Source: Robiginitalea biformata HTCC2501
GTDB taxonomy: Bacteria; Bacteroidota; Bacteroidia; Flavobacteriales; Flavobacteriaceae
Direction: 5' to 3'
Assembly (NCBI RefSeq): GCF_000024125.1
Contig: NC_013222.1
Coordinates: forward strand, 2,738,501-2,802,500
Length of the DNA stretch: 64,000 bases
Numbering within the stretch: position 1 is the stretch's first letter; each line of letters opens with the position of its first letter. The position numbers were made by a program, and so were the translations under genes. The notes under the pieces are model-generated. The model was not told the origin of the DNA. It ran no database searches and worked only from the letters and a program-made list of their open reading frames with translations. Below are positions 35,478 to 46,472 of this stretch, in pieces.

Positions 35478-35780
35478 TTATTCCTGCAGTAAATACGCGA
35501 CAATTTCCCGGAATTCTTCCTGTAGTGAATGCTCCGGGTAAGGCCGGCCGGCCCGGTTGTACCAGTAGCCCGCATTCCATCGATCGCCTTCCCGCCTGTG
35601 GAGGTAGGCGTGTATCCAGCTTCCCACGGGCCCCTTCATGGCCTCGGCAATATCGTGCGATGCCTGCCAGTCCCCTGCCCCTTCCCACCAAAGGGCCTTC
35701 AGGCCGTCCGGCCAGGAAGTATCCGGGGCCTGGCGATCCAGGGTTTTTTCGAATTCGTCTACATTTTCAGGCAGTGGCAT
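35478..35780 (-). CDS. Small conserved-looking protein of unknown function
   Basis: A 100-aa protein with no signal peptide or membrane segment and a high content of Trp, Tyr, His and Arg. The striking segment is WWEGAGDWQASHDIAE followed by GSWIHAYLHRREGDRWNAGY. The regular spacing of aromatic and His residues looks like a real, conserved fold rather than a random frame. It converges on the nucleotidase pair, with 6 bases between stops, and is 52 bases downstream of ligA in the same direction. Function not recognised. Confidence 0.6.
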   Translation of the reverse strand: MPLPENVDEFEKTLDRQAPDTSWPDGLKALWWEGAGDWQASHDIAEAMKGPVGSWIHAYLHRREGDRWNAGYWYNRAGRPYPEHSLQEEFREIVAYLLQE

Positions 35781-35832
35781 AATACTTTCGTTTCAATCTG
35801 TTTATCGCAGGTTCTCCCCCTGTCCGCCCGGG

Positions 35833-38765
<2,933 letters not shown>

Positions 38766-38769
38766 CCGC

Positions 38770-39261
38770 TCAGAGTTTTTTGCGCATCCAGACCTGGCAG
38801 GCCGTATGCCCGGTACAGCCGAGTGGCTGGCTGAGATCCTCAAACCCGTACCGGCGATAGAGGCTCAGGGCCGTCTCCATGTAGGGCATGGTTTCCAGGT
38901 AACAATACGCGTATCCCAACTCCCGGGCTTTCTGCAGGGCTTTTTCCAAGAGGGCTTTCCCAAACCCCATGCCCCGGAGTTCCTCCCGGAAATACATTTT
39001 CTGAAGTTCGCAGGTATCTGCATCCCCGCCATCCAGGGGGGCAATCCCGCCGCCGCCCCAAACCTCCTGCTCGTCGGCCACCACCCAGAATGCACTGTCC
39101 GGGCGGTCATAGGTTTCAAACATCCGGTCCAGGGAAGTATCCGCCAGGGCCGTTCCCCGGGCGGGCGCCCCGGTGCCCGGAAGCACCTCCCGGATCAACG
39201 CCGCCAGTCCCGGGTTGTCGCCGGGTTCAATCCGCCGCAATTTCAAGGTCGCTTTATTCAT
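38770..39261 (-). CDS. GNAT family N-acetyltransferase
   Basis: 163 aa from the ATG at 39261 (an upstream TTG at 39267 adds two residues). GNAT fold: RRIEPGDNPGLAALIREVLP, LQKMYFREELRGMGFGKALL with the acetyl-CoA loop R-G-M-G-F-G-K, and a C-terminal YRRYGFEDLSQPLGCTGH segment. The substrate is unknown. It starts opposite ribD, with 23 bases between starts, and ends 4 bases before prmC, so it heads the GNAT-prmC-ligA operon. Confidence 0.88.
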   Translation of the reverse strand: MNKATLKLRRIEPGDNPGLAALIREVLPGTGAPARGTALADTSLDRMFETYDRPDSAFWVVADEQEVWGGGGIAPLDGGDADTCELQKMYFREELRGMGFGKALLEKALQKARELGYAYCYLETMPYMETALSLYRRYGFEDLSQPLGCTGHTACQVWMRKKL

Positions 39262-39272
39262 CCCCAATATGC

Positions 39273-39280
39273 TATTTTTG
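39273..39280 (+). promoter_or_regulatory. -7 box TATTTTTG at ribD start
   Basis: TATTTTTG fits the -7 consensus; the GTG start of ribD begins at 39285, four bases after the box. This again implies a leaderless or near-leaderless mRNA and supports the GTG start. Confidence 0.55.
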
Positions 39281-39284
39281 CGGG

Positions 39285-40337
39285 GTGAAGATACAGGAAA
39301 AATACATGTTGCGCTGCATCCAAATCGGTCGGAATGCCCTGGGCCGGAGTGCGCCGAACCCGATGGTCGGGGCCCTACTGACCCATGGCGATACGATTAT
39401 CGGTTCCGGGTATACCAGTGCTTTTGGCGGGCCGCATGCCGAGGTAAATGCCATCCGTAGCGTGGCCGACCCCGGCAAGTTGCCGGATTCCACCCTGTAT
39501 GTCACCCTGGAACCCTGCTGCCATCACGGGAAAACGCCTCCCTGCACAGACCGGATCATCGAGTCGGGAATACGCCGCGTGGTGGTCGGGCTGCCAGACC
39601 CGCACGACAAGGTGGCCGGCCAGGGGATCGCACAACTGAGGGAGGCCGGTTGCCAGGTGGAAGTAGGGGTTGCAGCGGACGCCTGCCGGGAACACCACAA
39701 GCGCTTTCTGACCCTGCACGAAAAAGGCCGTCCCTATATCGTATTGAAGTGGGCCCAGAGTCCGGATGGCTTCCTGGCACCCGATCCGGAAGTCAGGGGC
39801 GAATCGACGGGGCCCTGGTGGATTACCGGCCGGGAATCCCGCCAACTCGTCCACAAATGGCGGACCCAGGAGTCGGCAATTCTGGTAGGCTGGAGAACGG
39901 CTGCGGCCGATGACCCCCAACTCACCAGCAGGGACTGGGCGGGGAAGGACCCGCTTCGGGTCCTGCTGGATCCGTCAGGCAGGGCTCCGGAAGGCCTTCG
40001 CTTGCTGGACGGGAAGGTGCCGACACTCCGGGTATTGCACACCGGGCAGCAGCCCACCGGCAGCGCCCGGGTCGAGAATATTTTCCTGGAGCCGGGTCCG
40101 GGGTTCCTGCGGGCACTGTGCAGAGAACTCCGGGAGCGGGGGGTGCTGAGTATCCTTGTGGAAGGGGGCGCCCACACCCTGGGTTCCTTCCTCTCCGCAG
40201 GGCTATGGGACGAAGCCCGCGTATTCACAGGGCCCCGGCCATTAAACGGCGGGCTGCGGGCCCCGGCCTTATCCGGAAGGCTCGTGGCAAACACTGCCTC
40301 CGGGGCAGACACCCTAACCCTCTGGCGCAATGATTAA
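39285..40337 (+). CDS. ribD: Bifunctional riboflavin biosynthesis deaminase/reductase RibD
   Basis: 350 aa from GTG at 39285, chosen because it gives the usual flavobacterial N-terminus (KIQEKYMLRCIQIGRNALG) right after a -7 box. N-terminal deaminase with zinc motifs GGPHAEVNAI and TLEPCCHHGKTPPCTDRI; from about residue 150 the pyrimidine reductase domain (LKWAQSPDGFLAP; ILVEGGAHTLGSFL). It carries out the deamination and side-chain reduction in riboflavin synthesis. Other rib genes are not in this window. It overlaps the HAD gene by 8 bases. Confidence 0.95.
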   Translation: MKIQEKYMLRCIQIGRNALGRSAPNPMVGALLTHGDTIIGSGYTSAFGGPHAEVNAIRSVADPGKLPDSTLYVTLEPCCHHGKTPPCTDRIIESGIRRVVVGLPDPHDKVAGQGIAQLREAGCQVEVGVAADACREHHKRFLTLHEKGRPYIVLKWAQSPDGFLAPDPEVRGESTGPWWITGRESRQLVHKWRTQESAILVGWRTAAADDPQLTSRDWAGKDPLRVLLDPSGRAPEGLRLLDGKVPTLRVLHTGQQPTGSARVENIFLEPGPGFLRALCRELRERGVLSILVEGGAHTLGSFLSAGLWDEARVFTGPRPLNGGLRAPALSGRLVANTASGADTLTLWRND

Positions 40338-40932
40338 AAACCTGATATTCGATTTTGGGGACGTGATCATCGACCTCGACAAGGAAGGGGTGCCCCGGGC
40401 TTTGGCGGGGTATGGGCTCTCCGGGGCCGACCCGGAACTCGTATCATGGGCCAACCAATACGAAGCGGGCCAAATGACCAGCACCGAATTCCTCGACCGG
40501 CTGGGCAACCGCCTTGGGGAACCCGATCGGGAAGTACTCGTCAGGCATTGGAATACCACCATCCGCCACCTCCCGGAAGGCCGCCTTGAATTCCTGGAAA
40601 ACCTCCGCGACTCCGGGGGTTTTCGGATGTTTTTACTCAGCAATACGAACGAGTTGCACATGGCCTGTGTGGCCCGACAGCTGGGGGAAGAGACTTTTTC
40701 CCGGTTAAAAGCATGTTTTGAAGGCTTTTACCTGTCCTACCAGATAGGGATGCGCAAACCGGAACCCGGGATCTTCCGGCATGTGCTGGAGGAGAACCGG
40801 TTGGCGCCCGGGGAAACACTGTTTATCGACGACACCCTTGAACATATCCTGGGGGCGCGTTCGCTGGGAATTGCCACCTGGCACCTGCAGGTGGGACAGG
40901 AGGATGTCCGGGAACTCAAAAACCGCCTCTGA
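40330..40932 (+). CDS. HAD-superfamily hydrolase, YihX-like
   Basis: 200-aa cytosolic phosphatase-type HAD protein. Motif I is FDFGDVIIDLD; the second Asp of the usual DxD is Gly (DFG), as in YihX/epoxide-hydrolase-like HADs. Motif II FLLSNTNELH, motif III KPEPGIF and motif IV FIDDTLEHILGARSLG are present. In flavobacteria it often follows ribD, so a role in riboflavin intermediate dephosphorylation is conceivable, but it is not shown here. It overlaps ribD by 8 bases; the EamA gene starts 1 base after its stop. Confidence 0.85.
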   Translation: MIKNLIFDFGDVIIDLDKEGVPRALAGYGLSGADPELVSWANQYEAGQMTSTEFLDRLGNRLGEPDREVLVRHWNTTIRHLPEGRLEFLENLRDSGGFRMFLLSNTNELHMACVARQLGEETFSRLKACFEGFYLSYQIGMRKPEPGIFRHVLEENRLAPGETLFIDDTLEHILGARSLGIATWHLQVGQEDVRELKNRL

Positions 40933-40933
40933 T

Positions 40934-41794
40934 ATGTGGGACCTGATTTTGAGTATCGCCAGCTCCAGCCTGATATTCGTCGTCTTTAAGGGATATAGCC
41001 GTTTTCGCGTAAACACCTTCTATGCCATTATCGGAAATTACCTGACCGCCTGCAGCGTGGGCTTTATTTTCTTCCCCAGAACCCTTTCGCTTCCGGAAAT
41101 CCCGGGAAAACCCTGGTTTTTGCCTGCCGTCGCCCTGGGGGTTCTCTTTATCGTCATTTTTAACCTGATGGCCCGGACATCTCAGCAACTGGGCGTTTCG
41201 GTAGCCTCGGTGGCCACCAAGATGTCCCTGGTCATCCCGGTGGTTGCCGGGGTGGTCCTCTACGGAGAAGTCCTCGGGCCGATCAAGATAGCCGGAATTG
41301 CCCTGGCATTGGTAGCCGTGTATTTTGCCTCCGTCAAAACCCGCAAGGTCTCCTGGGAGCCCCGGCTGCTCTACCTGCCCGCCCTGGTTTTCCTGGGCTC
41401 GGGCATCATCGACACGAGCATCAAATACCTGGAGGAAACCCGGATCCCGGATGCGGAATACCCCTTGTTCTCCGCCTGCATCTTCGGGGCCGCCGGCACT
41501 ACCGGCATCCTGGTCACCGCCCTGAGGAAACCCCGGGAGCTTTTCACCTGGCGGCCGCGCAACCTGCTCGGGGGCCTGGCCCTGGGTATCCCCAACTTTT
41601 TTTCAATCTACTTCCTGCTCAAAGCCCTGCAATTCGACGGGCTCACCAGTGCCGCTATTTTTACACTGAATAACGTGGGTATCGTAACGCTCACCACCCT
41701 GCTTGGTATTGCTTTTTTCGGGGAGAAATTATCCGCCCGCAACTGGTTGGGCGTTGGCCTGGCACTGGTAAGCATCGCCATTATAAGTTCGTAA
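40934..41794 (+). CDS. EamA/DMT family transporter
   Basis: 286-aa inner-membrane protein with about ten hydrophobic segments in two homologous halves (SIASSSLIFVVFKGYSRF; LVIPVVAGVVLYGEVLGPIK; FDGLTSAAIFTLNNVGIVTL then TTLLGIAFFGEKLS). The glycine-rich helices and GEK-type ends are typical of the drug/metabolite transporter superfamily. The transported molecule is unknown; the ATG at 40934 is chosen because the frame upstream is inside the HAD gene. The YigZ gene starts right after its stop. Confidence 0.88.
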   Translation: MWDLILSIASSSLIFVVFKGYSRFRVNTFYAIIGNYLTACSVGFIFFPRTLSLPEIPGKPWFLPAVALGVLFIVIFNLMARTSQQLGVSVASVATKMSLVIPVVAGVVLYGEVLGPIKIAGIALALVAVYFASVKTRKVSWEPRLLYLPALVFLGSGIIDTSIKYLEETRIPDAEYPLFSACIFGAAGTTGILVTALRKPRELFTWRPRNLLGGLALGIPNFFSIYFLLKALQFDGLTSAAIFTLNNVGIVTLTTLLGIAFFGEKLSARNWLGVGLALVSIAIISS

Positions 41795-42418
41795 ATGGAG
41801 CAGAACCTGTCTTTCCGTACGCTGAAAGCCCCTTGCGGCCCTTCCGAATACCGCGATCGAAAGAGCAAGTTCCTCGGGTATGCATATCCTGTCAATACCA
41901 CCTCCGGGGCACAGGAACTTGTGGACGCCCTCTGGCGGGAACATCCGGGCGCCGCCCACATCTGTTATGCGTACCGTATAGGAGTCAGTCAACCGGAGAT
42001 CCGCATGCAGGATGACGGGGAGCCCGCCAATTCATCGGCCCCGCCAATATTCGGGCAAATCGAGTCCTATGACCTCCACAGCGTCCTGGTGTGCGTGGTG
42101 CGGTATTACGGGGGTGTAAAACTGGGCGTGGGCGGTTTGATACAGGCGTACCGGGAAGCTGCAAAATCCTGCCTGGAACTCGGCCGCATTGAGGTTCGCC
42201 GACCGTCGGCCGTCCTGGTCCTGCGCTTTACCTATGACGATCTGGATGCCGTGCTCCGGATTGTCGACCAGCGGCGCCTGCGGGTGGTACGGAGGGAAAT
42301 GGCTCTTTCGTGCCGGATGGACCTGGAAATACCCCTTTCAGACCTAAACCGGATCCGGGAGATCTTTGGGCCGCTGCCGGAGGTATTCATTGAGGTGGAA
42401 GAACGAACGGAGTCGTAA
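41795..42418 (+). CDS. YigZ/IMPACT family protein
   Basis: 207-aa soluble protein. The N-terminal UPF0029 (IMPACT) domain carries SEYRDRKSKFLGYAYPV, AAHICYAYRIG, DDGEPANSSAPPIFGQIESY and VVRYYGGVKLGVGGLIQAYR, all classic. The C-terminal DUF1949-like domain follows. IMPACT proteins are linked to translation or ribosome-associated control in eukaryotes; the bacterial role is uncertain. It begins on the base after the EamA stop and converges on the thioesterase. Confidence 0.92.
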   Translation: MEQNLSFRTLKAPCGPSEYRDRKSKFLGYAYPVNTTSGAQELVDALWREHPGAAHICYAYRIGVSQPEIRMQDDGEPANSSAPPIFGQIESYDLHSVLVCVVRYYGGVKLGVGGLIQAYREAAKSCLELGRIEVRRPSAVLVLRFTYDDLDAVLRIVDQRRLRVVRREMALSCRMDLEIPLSDLNRIREIFGPLPEVFIEVEERTES

Positions 42419-42439
42419 ACCTGGGCAAGAGATATTTTT

Positions 42440-42841
42440 TTACTCCTGTTTTAATTTTTCCATCAGATACGCAGGGCAGCGCATGGGTTTCCGGGTGGAG
42501 GTGTCCAAAAAGGCCAGATCGGTTTCGGCCAGGGCGAGAATTTCCCCTTTTTCCGACCGGATTTCGTACTCGAATTGTATACGAACGGTAGGTATATTTT
42601 TGAGCCGGGTAACCACGGTGATCAGGTCGTCGTAAACGGCCGGTTTTTTATATTGAACGGATAGGGAAATTACCGGCAACATACATCCGTTTTCTTCCAT
42701 CTCCCTGTAGGAAATCCCCAGGGCCCTGAGCCACTCCACCCTTCCCATCTCCATATATTCCGGGTAATTCCCGTGATAGACCACTCCCATCTGGTCGGTT
42801 TCGCCATAGCGGACGCGGAAAGAAATCTGGTGTTCCTGCAT
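42440..42841 (-). CDS. Acyl-CoA thioesterase (4HBT/YbgC type)
   Basis: 133-aa hotdog-fold thioesterase. The catalytic region VRYGETDQMGVVYHGNYPEY carries the YbgC-type Asp and His (D-x-M-G-V-V-x-H), with WLRALGISYREMEENG next. It hydrolyses short or aromatic acyl-CoAs; the substrate is not shown by sequence. It is divergent from dnaA, separated by an AT-rich 203-bp region. No signal peptide or membrane helix. Confidence 0.9.
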   Translation of the reverse strand: MQEHQISFRVRYGETDQMGVVYHGNYPEYMEMGRVEWLRALGISYREMEENGCMLPVISLSVQYKKPAVYDDLITVVTRLKNIPTVRIQFEYEIRSEKGEILALAETDLAFLDTSTRKPMRCPAYLMEKLKQE

Positions 42842-43044
42842 GATTATCCGATGAAAAAAGTATATATTTAAAAGGATGCCGAAGAGGGTCAGAACTTGCG
42901 AAAAAAAAACATTATATTCAACACTAGTTTGATTTTTTTTTTAGGTTTTTTGTTCACATATTTGTCTCACTCTTGAAGGGCAGAATTACTGTCCTTTTTC
43001 ATACCAGCTAACCAGCATCTAACCGGCTTAAGACAACCTTAACA
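42842..43044 (+). promoter_or_regulatory. AT-rich intergenic region upstream of dnaA
   Basis: 203 bases with an A9 tract at about 42900-42908, a T10 tract at about 42932-42941, then another T-rich stretch and ATATTTG near 42957. It is likely to hold dnaA regulatory signals, but no box fits TAnnTTTG exactly. No TTATCCACA-type DnaA box cluster is seen (only one 6/9 match, TTATCCGAT at 42844), so I do not call oriC. No coding sequence. Confidence 0.4.
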
Positions 43045-44469
43045 ATGAATGTTACTGCGAATTCCGTATGGAAGAATTGTTTGGCTTTTATAGAAGACAA
43101 CATCCAACCGCAGGCCTTCAAAACTTGGTTCGTCCCCATTAAGCCCGTTAAGCTCTCCGAAAAGGCGCTGAGCATCCAGGTACCCAGTAAATTTTTCTAC
43201 GAATGGCTCGAGGAGCACTATGTGAAATTGCTCAAAGTGGCGCTCACAAGGGAACTGGGCGAAGGTGCCAAACTGGTCTATGTAATTAAAATGGAAAACA
43301 CTTACGGCAACCGGGAACCCTTCACGGAAAAAATACCGAGTGCCAACCGGGGGCAGATGACGCCCCAGGAGATGGATGTGCCGATAAAATCCAAGAATCC
43401 GGAACTGAAGAACCCGTTTGTGATCCCGGGCATCCGCAATATCAAGATCGAATCGCAACTCAACCCGAGCTACAATTTTGAGAATTTCCTGGAAGGGGAT
43501 TCCAACCGGCTGGCCCGATCGGCCGGGATGGCGGTAGCCAACAAACCCGGGGGCACCTCGTTTAACCCGCTCCTGGTCTTTGGCGGCGTCGGCCTCGGCA
43601 AGACGCACCTGGCCCATGCCATCGGGGTGGAAATCAAGGACAAATACCCGGAACGCACCGTCCTCTATATCTCCGCGGAAAAATTTACCCAACAATATAT
43701 CGAATCCGTTCGCAAGAATACGCGCAACGATTTCATCCATTTCTACCAACTCATCGACGTCCTGATTATCGACGATGTACAATTCCTCTCCGGGAAGAGC
43801 GGGACCCAGGATGTATTTTTCCACATCTTCAACCACCTCCACCAGAACGGCAAGCAGGTAATCCTTACCTCAGACAAGGCGCCGGTGGACATGCAGGACA
43901 TCGAACAGCGGCTGTTGTCCCGTTTCAAATGGGGCCTTTCCGCCGAACTGCAGAGCCCGGATTACGAAACGCGGGTCTGCATCCTGAAGAACAAGTTGTA
44001 CCGGGACGGGGTGGAAATGCCCGAGGAAATCATCGATTACGTCGCCAAGCACATCAAATCGAACATCCGGGAACTGGAAGGCGCCATCATCTCGCTGATC
44101 GCGCAATCTTCCTTCAACAAAAAGGAAGTGACCCTGGACCTCGCCCAACAGGTGGTAGAGAAATTCGTAAAAAACACGAAGCGGGAAGTTTCCATCGAAT
44201 ACATCCAAAAGGTCGTTTCGGATTACTTTGAAATGGATGTGGCCACGCTCCAGTCCAAGACCCGGAAGCGACACATCGTACAGGCCCGGCAGCTGGCCAT
44301 GTTCTTTGCCAAGAAGTTTACAAAGGCCTCCCTGGCAAGCATTGGATCCCAGATCGGCAAACGGGATCACGCTACCGTGCTACACGCCTGCAAGACCGTC
44401 GACAACCTCGCTGAAACCGACAAGCAGTTTCGGAAATACATCGAGGATCTCACCAAGAAATTTTCATAA
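43045..44469 (+). CDS. dnaA: Chromosomal replication initiator DnaA
   Basis: 474-aa AAA+ protein that unwinds oriC. Domain I at the N-terminus (NSVWKNCLAFIEDNIQPQAF), domain III with Walker A FGGVGLGKTHLAHAIG (GGVGLGKT at 180-187) and Walker B LIIDDVQFLSGKSG, arginine finger region QRLLSRFKWGLSAELQ, and domain IV ending with the DnaA signature IGKRDHATVLHACKTVDNL. Full length. Followed at 6 bases by the LMW phosphatase. dnaN/recF are not adjacent, as is common in Bacteroidota. Confidence 0.98.
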   Translation: MNVTANSVWKNCLAFIEDNIQPQAFKTWFVPIKPVKLSEKALSIQVPSKFFYEWLEEHYVKLLKVALTRELGEGAKLVYVIKMENTYGNREPFTEKIPSANRGQMTPQEMDVPIKSKNPELKNPFVIPGIRNIKIESQLNPSYNFENFLEGDSNRLARSAGMAVANKPGGTSFNPLLVFGGVGLGKTHLAHAIGVEIKDKYPERTVLYISAEKFTQQYIESVRKNTRNDFIHFYQLIDVLIIDDVQFLSGKSGTQDVFFHIFNHLHQNGKQVILTSDKAPVDMQDIEQRLLSRFKWGLSAELQSPDYETRVCILKNKLYRDGVEMPEEIIDYVAKHIKSNIRELEGAIISLIAQSSFNKKEVTLDLAQQVVEKFVKNTKREVSIEYIQKVVSDYFEMDVATLQSKTRKRHIVQARQLAMFFAKKFTKASLASIGSQIGKRDHATVLHACKTVDNLAETDKQFRKYIEDLTKKFS

Positions 44470-44475
44470 CCCCGT

Positions 44476-44952
44476 ATGGCGACCCGAATCCTGATGGTCT
44501 GCCTGGGCAATATCTGCCGGTCTCCCCTGGCCGAGGGGATTTTTGCATCCAAACTTGCCGGCGAAGACTATGTGGTGGATTCGGCAGGTACTGCCGGATA
44601 CCATGTGGGCAATCCGCCCGATCCGCGTTCCATCGAGGTGGCGGCGCAATACGGAATCGACATCAGCCGACAGCGCTGCAGAAGGTTTTCGGTTTCCGAT
44701 TTTGACAATTTTGACTATATTTTCGCCATGGATCTTGAGAACCAGGCCAATATTCTGAGCCTGGCCCGGAACGAACGGGACCGCGCCAAAGTGTCCCTGT
44801 TGCTGGAGGCCGGCGGCAAAGGCCGGCGGGAAGTCCCGGACCCGTATTACGGCGGGGCCGACGGCTTTGAACAGGTCTACCGGATGATCGATACGGCCTG
44901 CGATTACATCCTCGCAGAATATATAGGCAAACCCGATGGAAAAAAATCCTGA
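44476..44952 (+). CDS. Low-molecular-weight protein-tyrosine phosphatase
   Basis: 158-aa enzyme. Signature P-loop MVCLGNICRSPLAEGIF, with nucleophile C9 and R15 (C-x5-R), and general-acid DPYYGGADGFEQVY near the C-terminus. Full length. It dephosphorylates tyrosine or small aryl phosphates; without an adjacent tyrosine kinase the target is unknown. It lies 6 bases after dnaA, and its end overlaps the RsmI-like gene by 17 bases. Confidence 0.93.
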   Translation: MATRILMVCLGNICRSPLAEGIFASKLAGEDYVVDSAGTAGYHVGNPPDPRSIEVAAQYGIDISRQRCRRFSVSDFDNFDYIFAMDLENQANILSLARNERDRAKVSLLLEAGGKGRREVPDPYYGGADGFEQVYRMIDTACDYILAEYIGKPDGKKS

Positions 44953-45661
44953 TACTTACGGGAAACTCTACCTGATCCCCTCCCTTTTGGGCGATAACGA
45001 ACCGCTGGGCGTATTACCGTTGACCGTAAAGCAAACCGTGGAACAACTCTCGCATTTCATCGTGGAAAATGAGCGGACGGCCCGGAGGTTCATCAAAAAA
45101 ATTACCCCGCGGAAATCGCAGCCTTCACTCGTATTGTTCCCGCTAAACAAATACACAGAAGCCGCAGCCATCCCGGAATACCTGGCGCCCTGCCTGGAGG
45201 GAATTTCGGTAGGTGTCCTCTCAGAGGCGGGCTGCCCGGCCATAGCCGATCCGGGTTCGGATATCGTAGCCCTGGCCCATGCCCGGGGCATCCGGGTAGT
45301 GCCGCTGGTTGGCCCTTCCTCCATCTTCCTGGCCCTGATGGCCAGTGGGTTAAACGGCCAGAATTTTGCCTTTAACGGCTACCTGCCCATCGAAACGTCC
45401 GAAAGGAAAAAGGTGCTGAAAACGCTCGAAAAGCGATCCGGGGAATTCGGTCAGTCCCAATTTTTTATGGAAACCCCCTACAGGAATGAAAAGCTGTTGG
45501 CGGAGCTGGTCCGGACACTTCGAAAGGAAACGCTGCTCTGTATCGCGGCAGACCTGACCCTGGAATCCGAATATATCCAGACCCGGACCGTCGGGGATTG
45601 GGCAAATCACCTGCCCGACCTCAACAAGCGTCCGGCCATTTTTGGCATCCAGTCAAAATAG
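44936..45661 (+). CDS. SAM-dependent methyltransferase, RsmI/tetrapyrrole-methylase fold
   Basis: 241-aa protein of the TP_methylase fold. KLYLIPSLLGDNEPLGVLPL, SEAGCPAIADPGSDIVALAH then ARGIRVVPLVGPSSIFLALM are marks of the RsmI-like group; the last third ends DLTLESEYIQTRTVGDW. Canonical RsmI 2'-O-methylates C1402 of 16S rRNA; this shorter flavobacterial form lacks part of the C-terminus and could act on another target. It overlaps the phosphatase gene by 17 bases. Confidence 0.82.
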   Translation: MEKNPDTYGKLYLIPSLLGDNEPLGVLPLTVKQTVEQLSHFIVENERTARRFIKKITPRKSQPSLVLFPLNKYTEAAAIPEYLAPCLEGISVGVLSEAGCPAIADPGSDIVALAHARGIRVVPLVGPSSIFLALMASGLNGQNFAFNGYLPIETSERKKVLKTLEKRSGEFGQSQFFMETPYRNEKLLAELVRTLRKETLLCIAADLTLESEYIQTRTVGDWANHLPDLNKRPAIFGIQSK

Positions 45662-45673
45662 TCCGGGGAAGGG

Positions 45674-46321
45674 CTAAAAATCTACTTTGGGGTTTTTCTC
45701 GGGAAGGATTCCCGACATGTCGTACCCCCTGAATTTACGGAGGTAATTGGTAATACTCGTCCCGTAGGCATCTACCGCCTCATAGGAGCCCCCGCTGCGC
45801 AGGTACTTTTTCACATTGCCCGCTCCGGCCAGGTGGGCAGCCGCCAGGATACCGGATTCCGTAACCTCCACCCCGTTGATCCTTTTGCCTGCAAATCGGG
45901 GGATATCCCGTCGCAGGATCCATTTGTTCCGCGCCAGGTTTGTGGCAAACGCTTTCTCCTGTAATTCCGGGTTGCTTAAAAAAGTGGCGGCATTGTATAC
46001 CCCCATCAACTGCAGGGTGCCTATTCCGAATTGATATTTCCCGAGGTAGCCCAGCGTATTCGTAGTGAAATAATCGCCGCCGGATTCCTTAAAGGCCAAG
46101 GCCTCCCGGAAACCGATATAACTGCTTCCGGGAAAAGGGATCCCGCCCGGCCTGCGTTGAGCCCGGAATTCCATCTCCGGCACGGGTTGCAATTGGGGGA
46201 GCGAATCTGTGGCGATCAGGGATTCGGGGACCCGGACATTGTCGAGTGGTGAATCCGCATCAAAACTCGCCAAAACAAAGATCATGACAAGAGGAATCAG
46301 GAAACCTATCCACCTTTTCAT
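45674..46321 (-). CDS. Lytic-transglycosylase-like exported protein
   Basis: 215-aa protein with a Sec signal peptide or N-terminal anchor (MKRWIGFLIPLVMIFVLASF). Residues about 70-190 form a lysozyme-like fold: ALAFKESGGDYFTTNTLGYL then GKYQFGIGTLQLMGV (Glu as likely acid catalyst in KESGG), with GILAAAHLAGAGNVKKYLRS at the substrate side. It probably cuts peptidoglycan glycan strands in the periplasm. The SLT/LysM-type naming in databases varies. It follows mltG on the same strand; a -7 box lies between them. Confidence 0.78.
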   Translation of the reverse strand: MKRWIGFLIPLVMIFVLASFDADSPLDNVRVPESLIATDSLPQLQPVPEMEFRAQRRPGGIPFPGSSYIGFREALAFKESGGDYFTTNTLGYLGKYQFGIGTLQLMGVYNAATFLSNPELQEKAFATNLARNKWILRRDIPRFAGKRINGVEVTESGILAAAHLAGAGNVKKYLRSGGSYEAVDAYGTSITNYLRKFRGYDMSGILPEKNPKVDF

Positions 46322-46381
46322 ATATGTGCTTTCTTAAGACTGATGGAATCCGCCGGGGATTCCCGCTTAAATTTCTCAAGG

Positions 46382-46389
46382 CAAAGATA
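46382..46389 (-). promoter_or_regulatory. -7 box (TATCTTTG on the minus strand) before the transglycosylase-like gene
   Basis: CAAAGATA on the plus strand is TATCTTTG on the minus strand. It is about 60 bases upstream of the ATG at 46321, in the 151-bp gap after mltG, giving the gene its own promoter. Confidence 0.4.
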
Positions 46390-46472
46390 CGGCCGGCTGC
46401 ACAGGGAAAACCCAAGATTTTCATAAAATGGCCGTTTTTATGGTTAAATGGTGTGAAAATCCCGGGGAATGG

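Noticed and set aside
42842..43044. Chromosomal origin (oriC) upstream of dnaA
   Set aside because: The region is AT-rich, but only one poor DnaA-box-like match (TTATCCGAT) is present, and Bacteroidota origins are often not at dnaA. GC-skew and box counting over the genome would decide.
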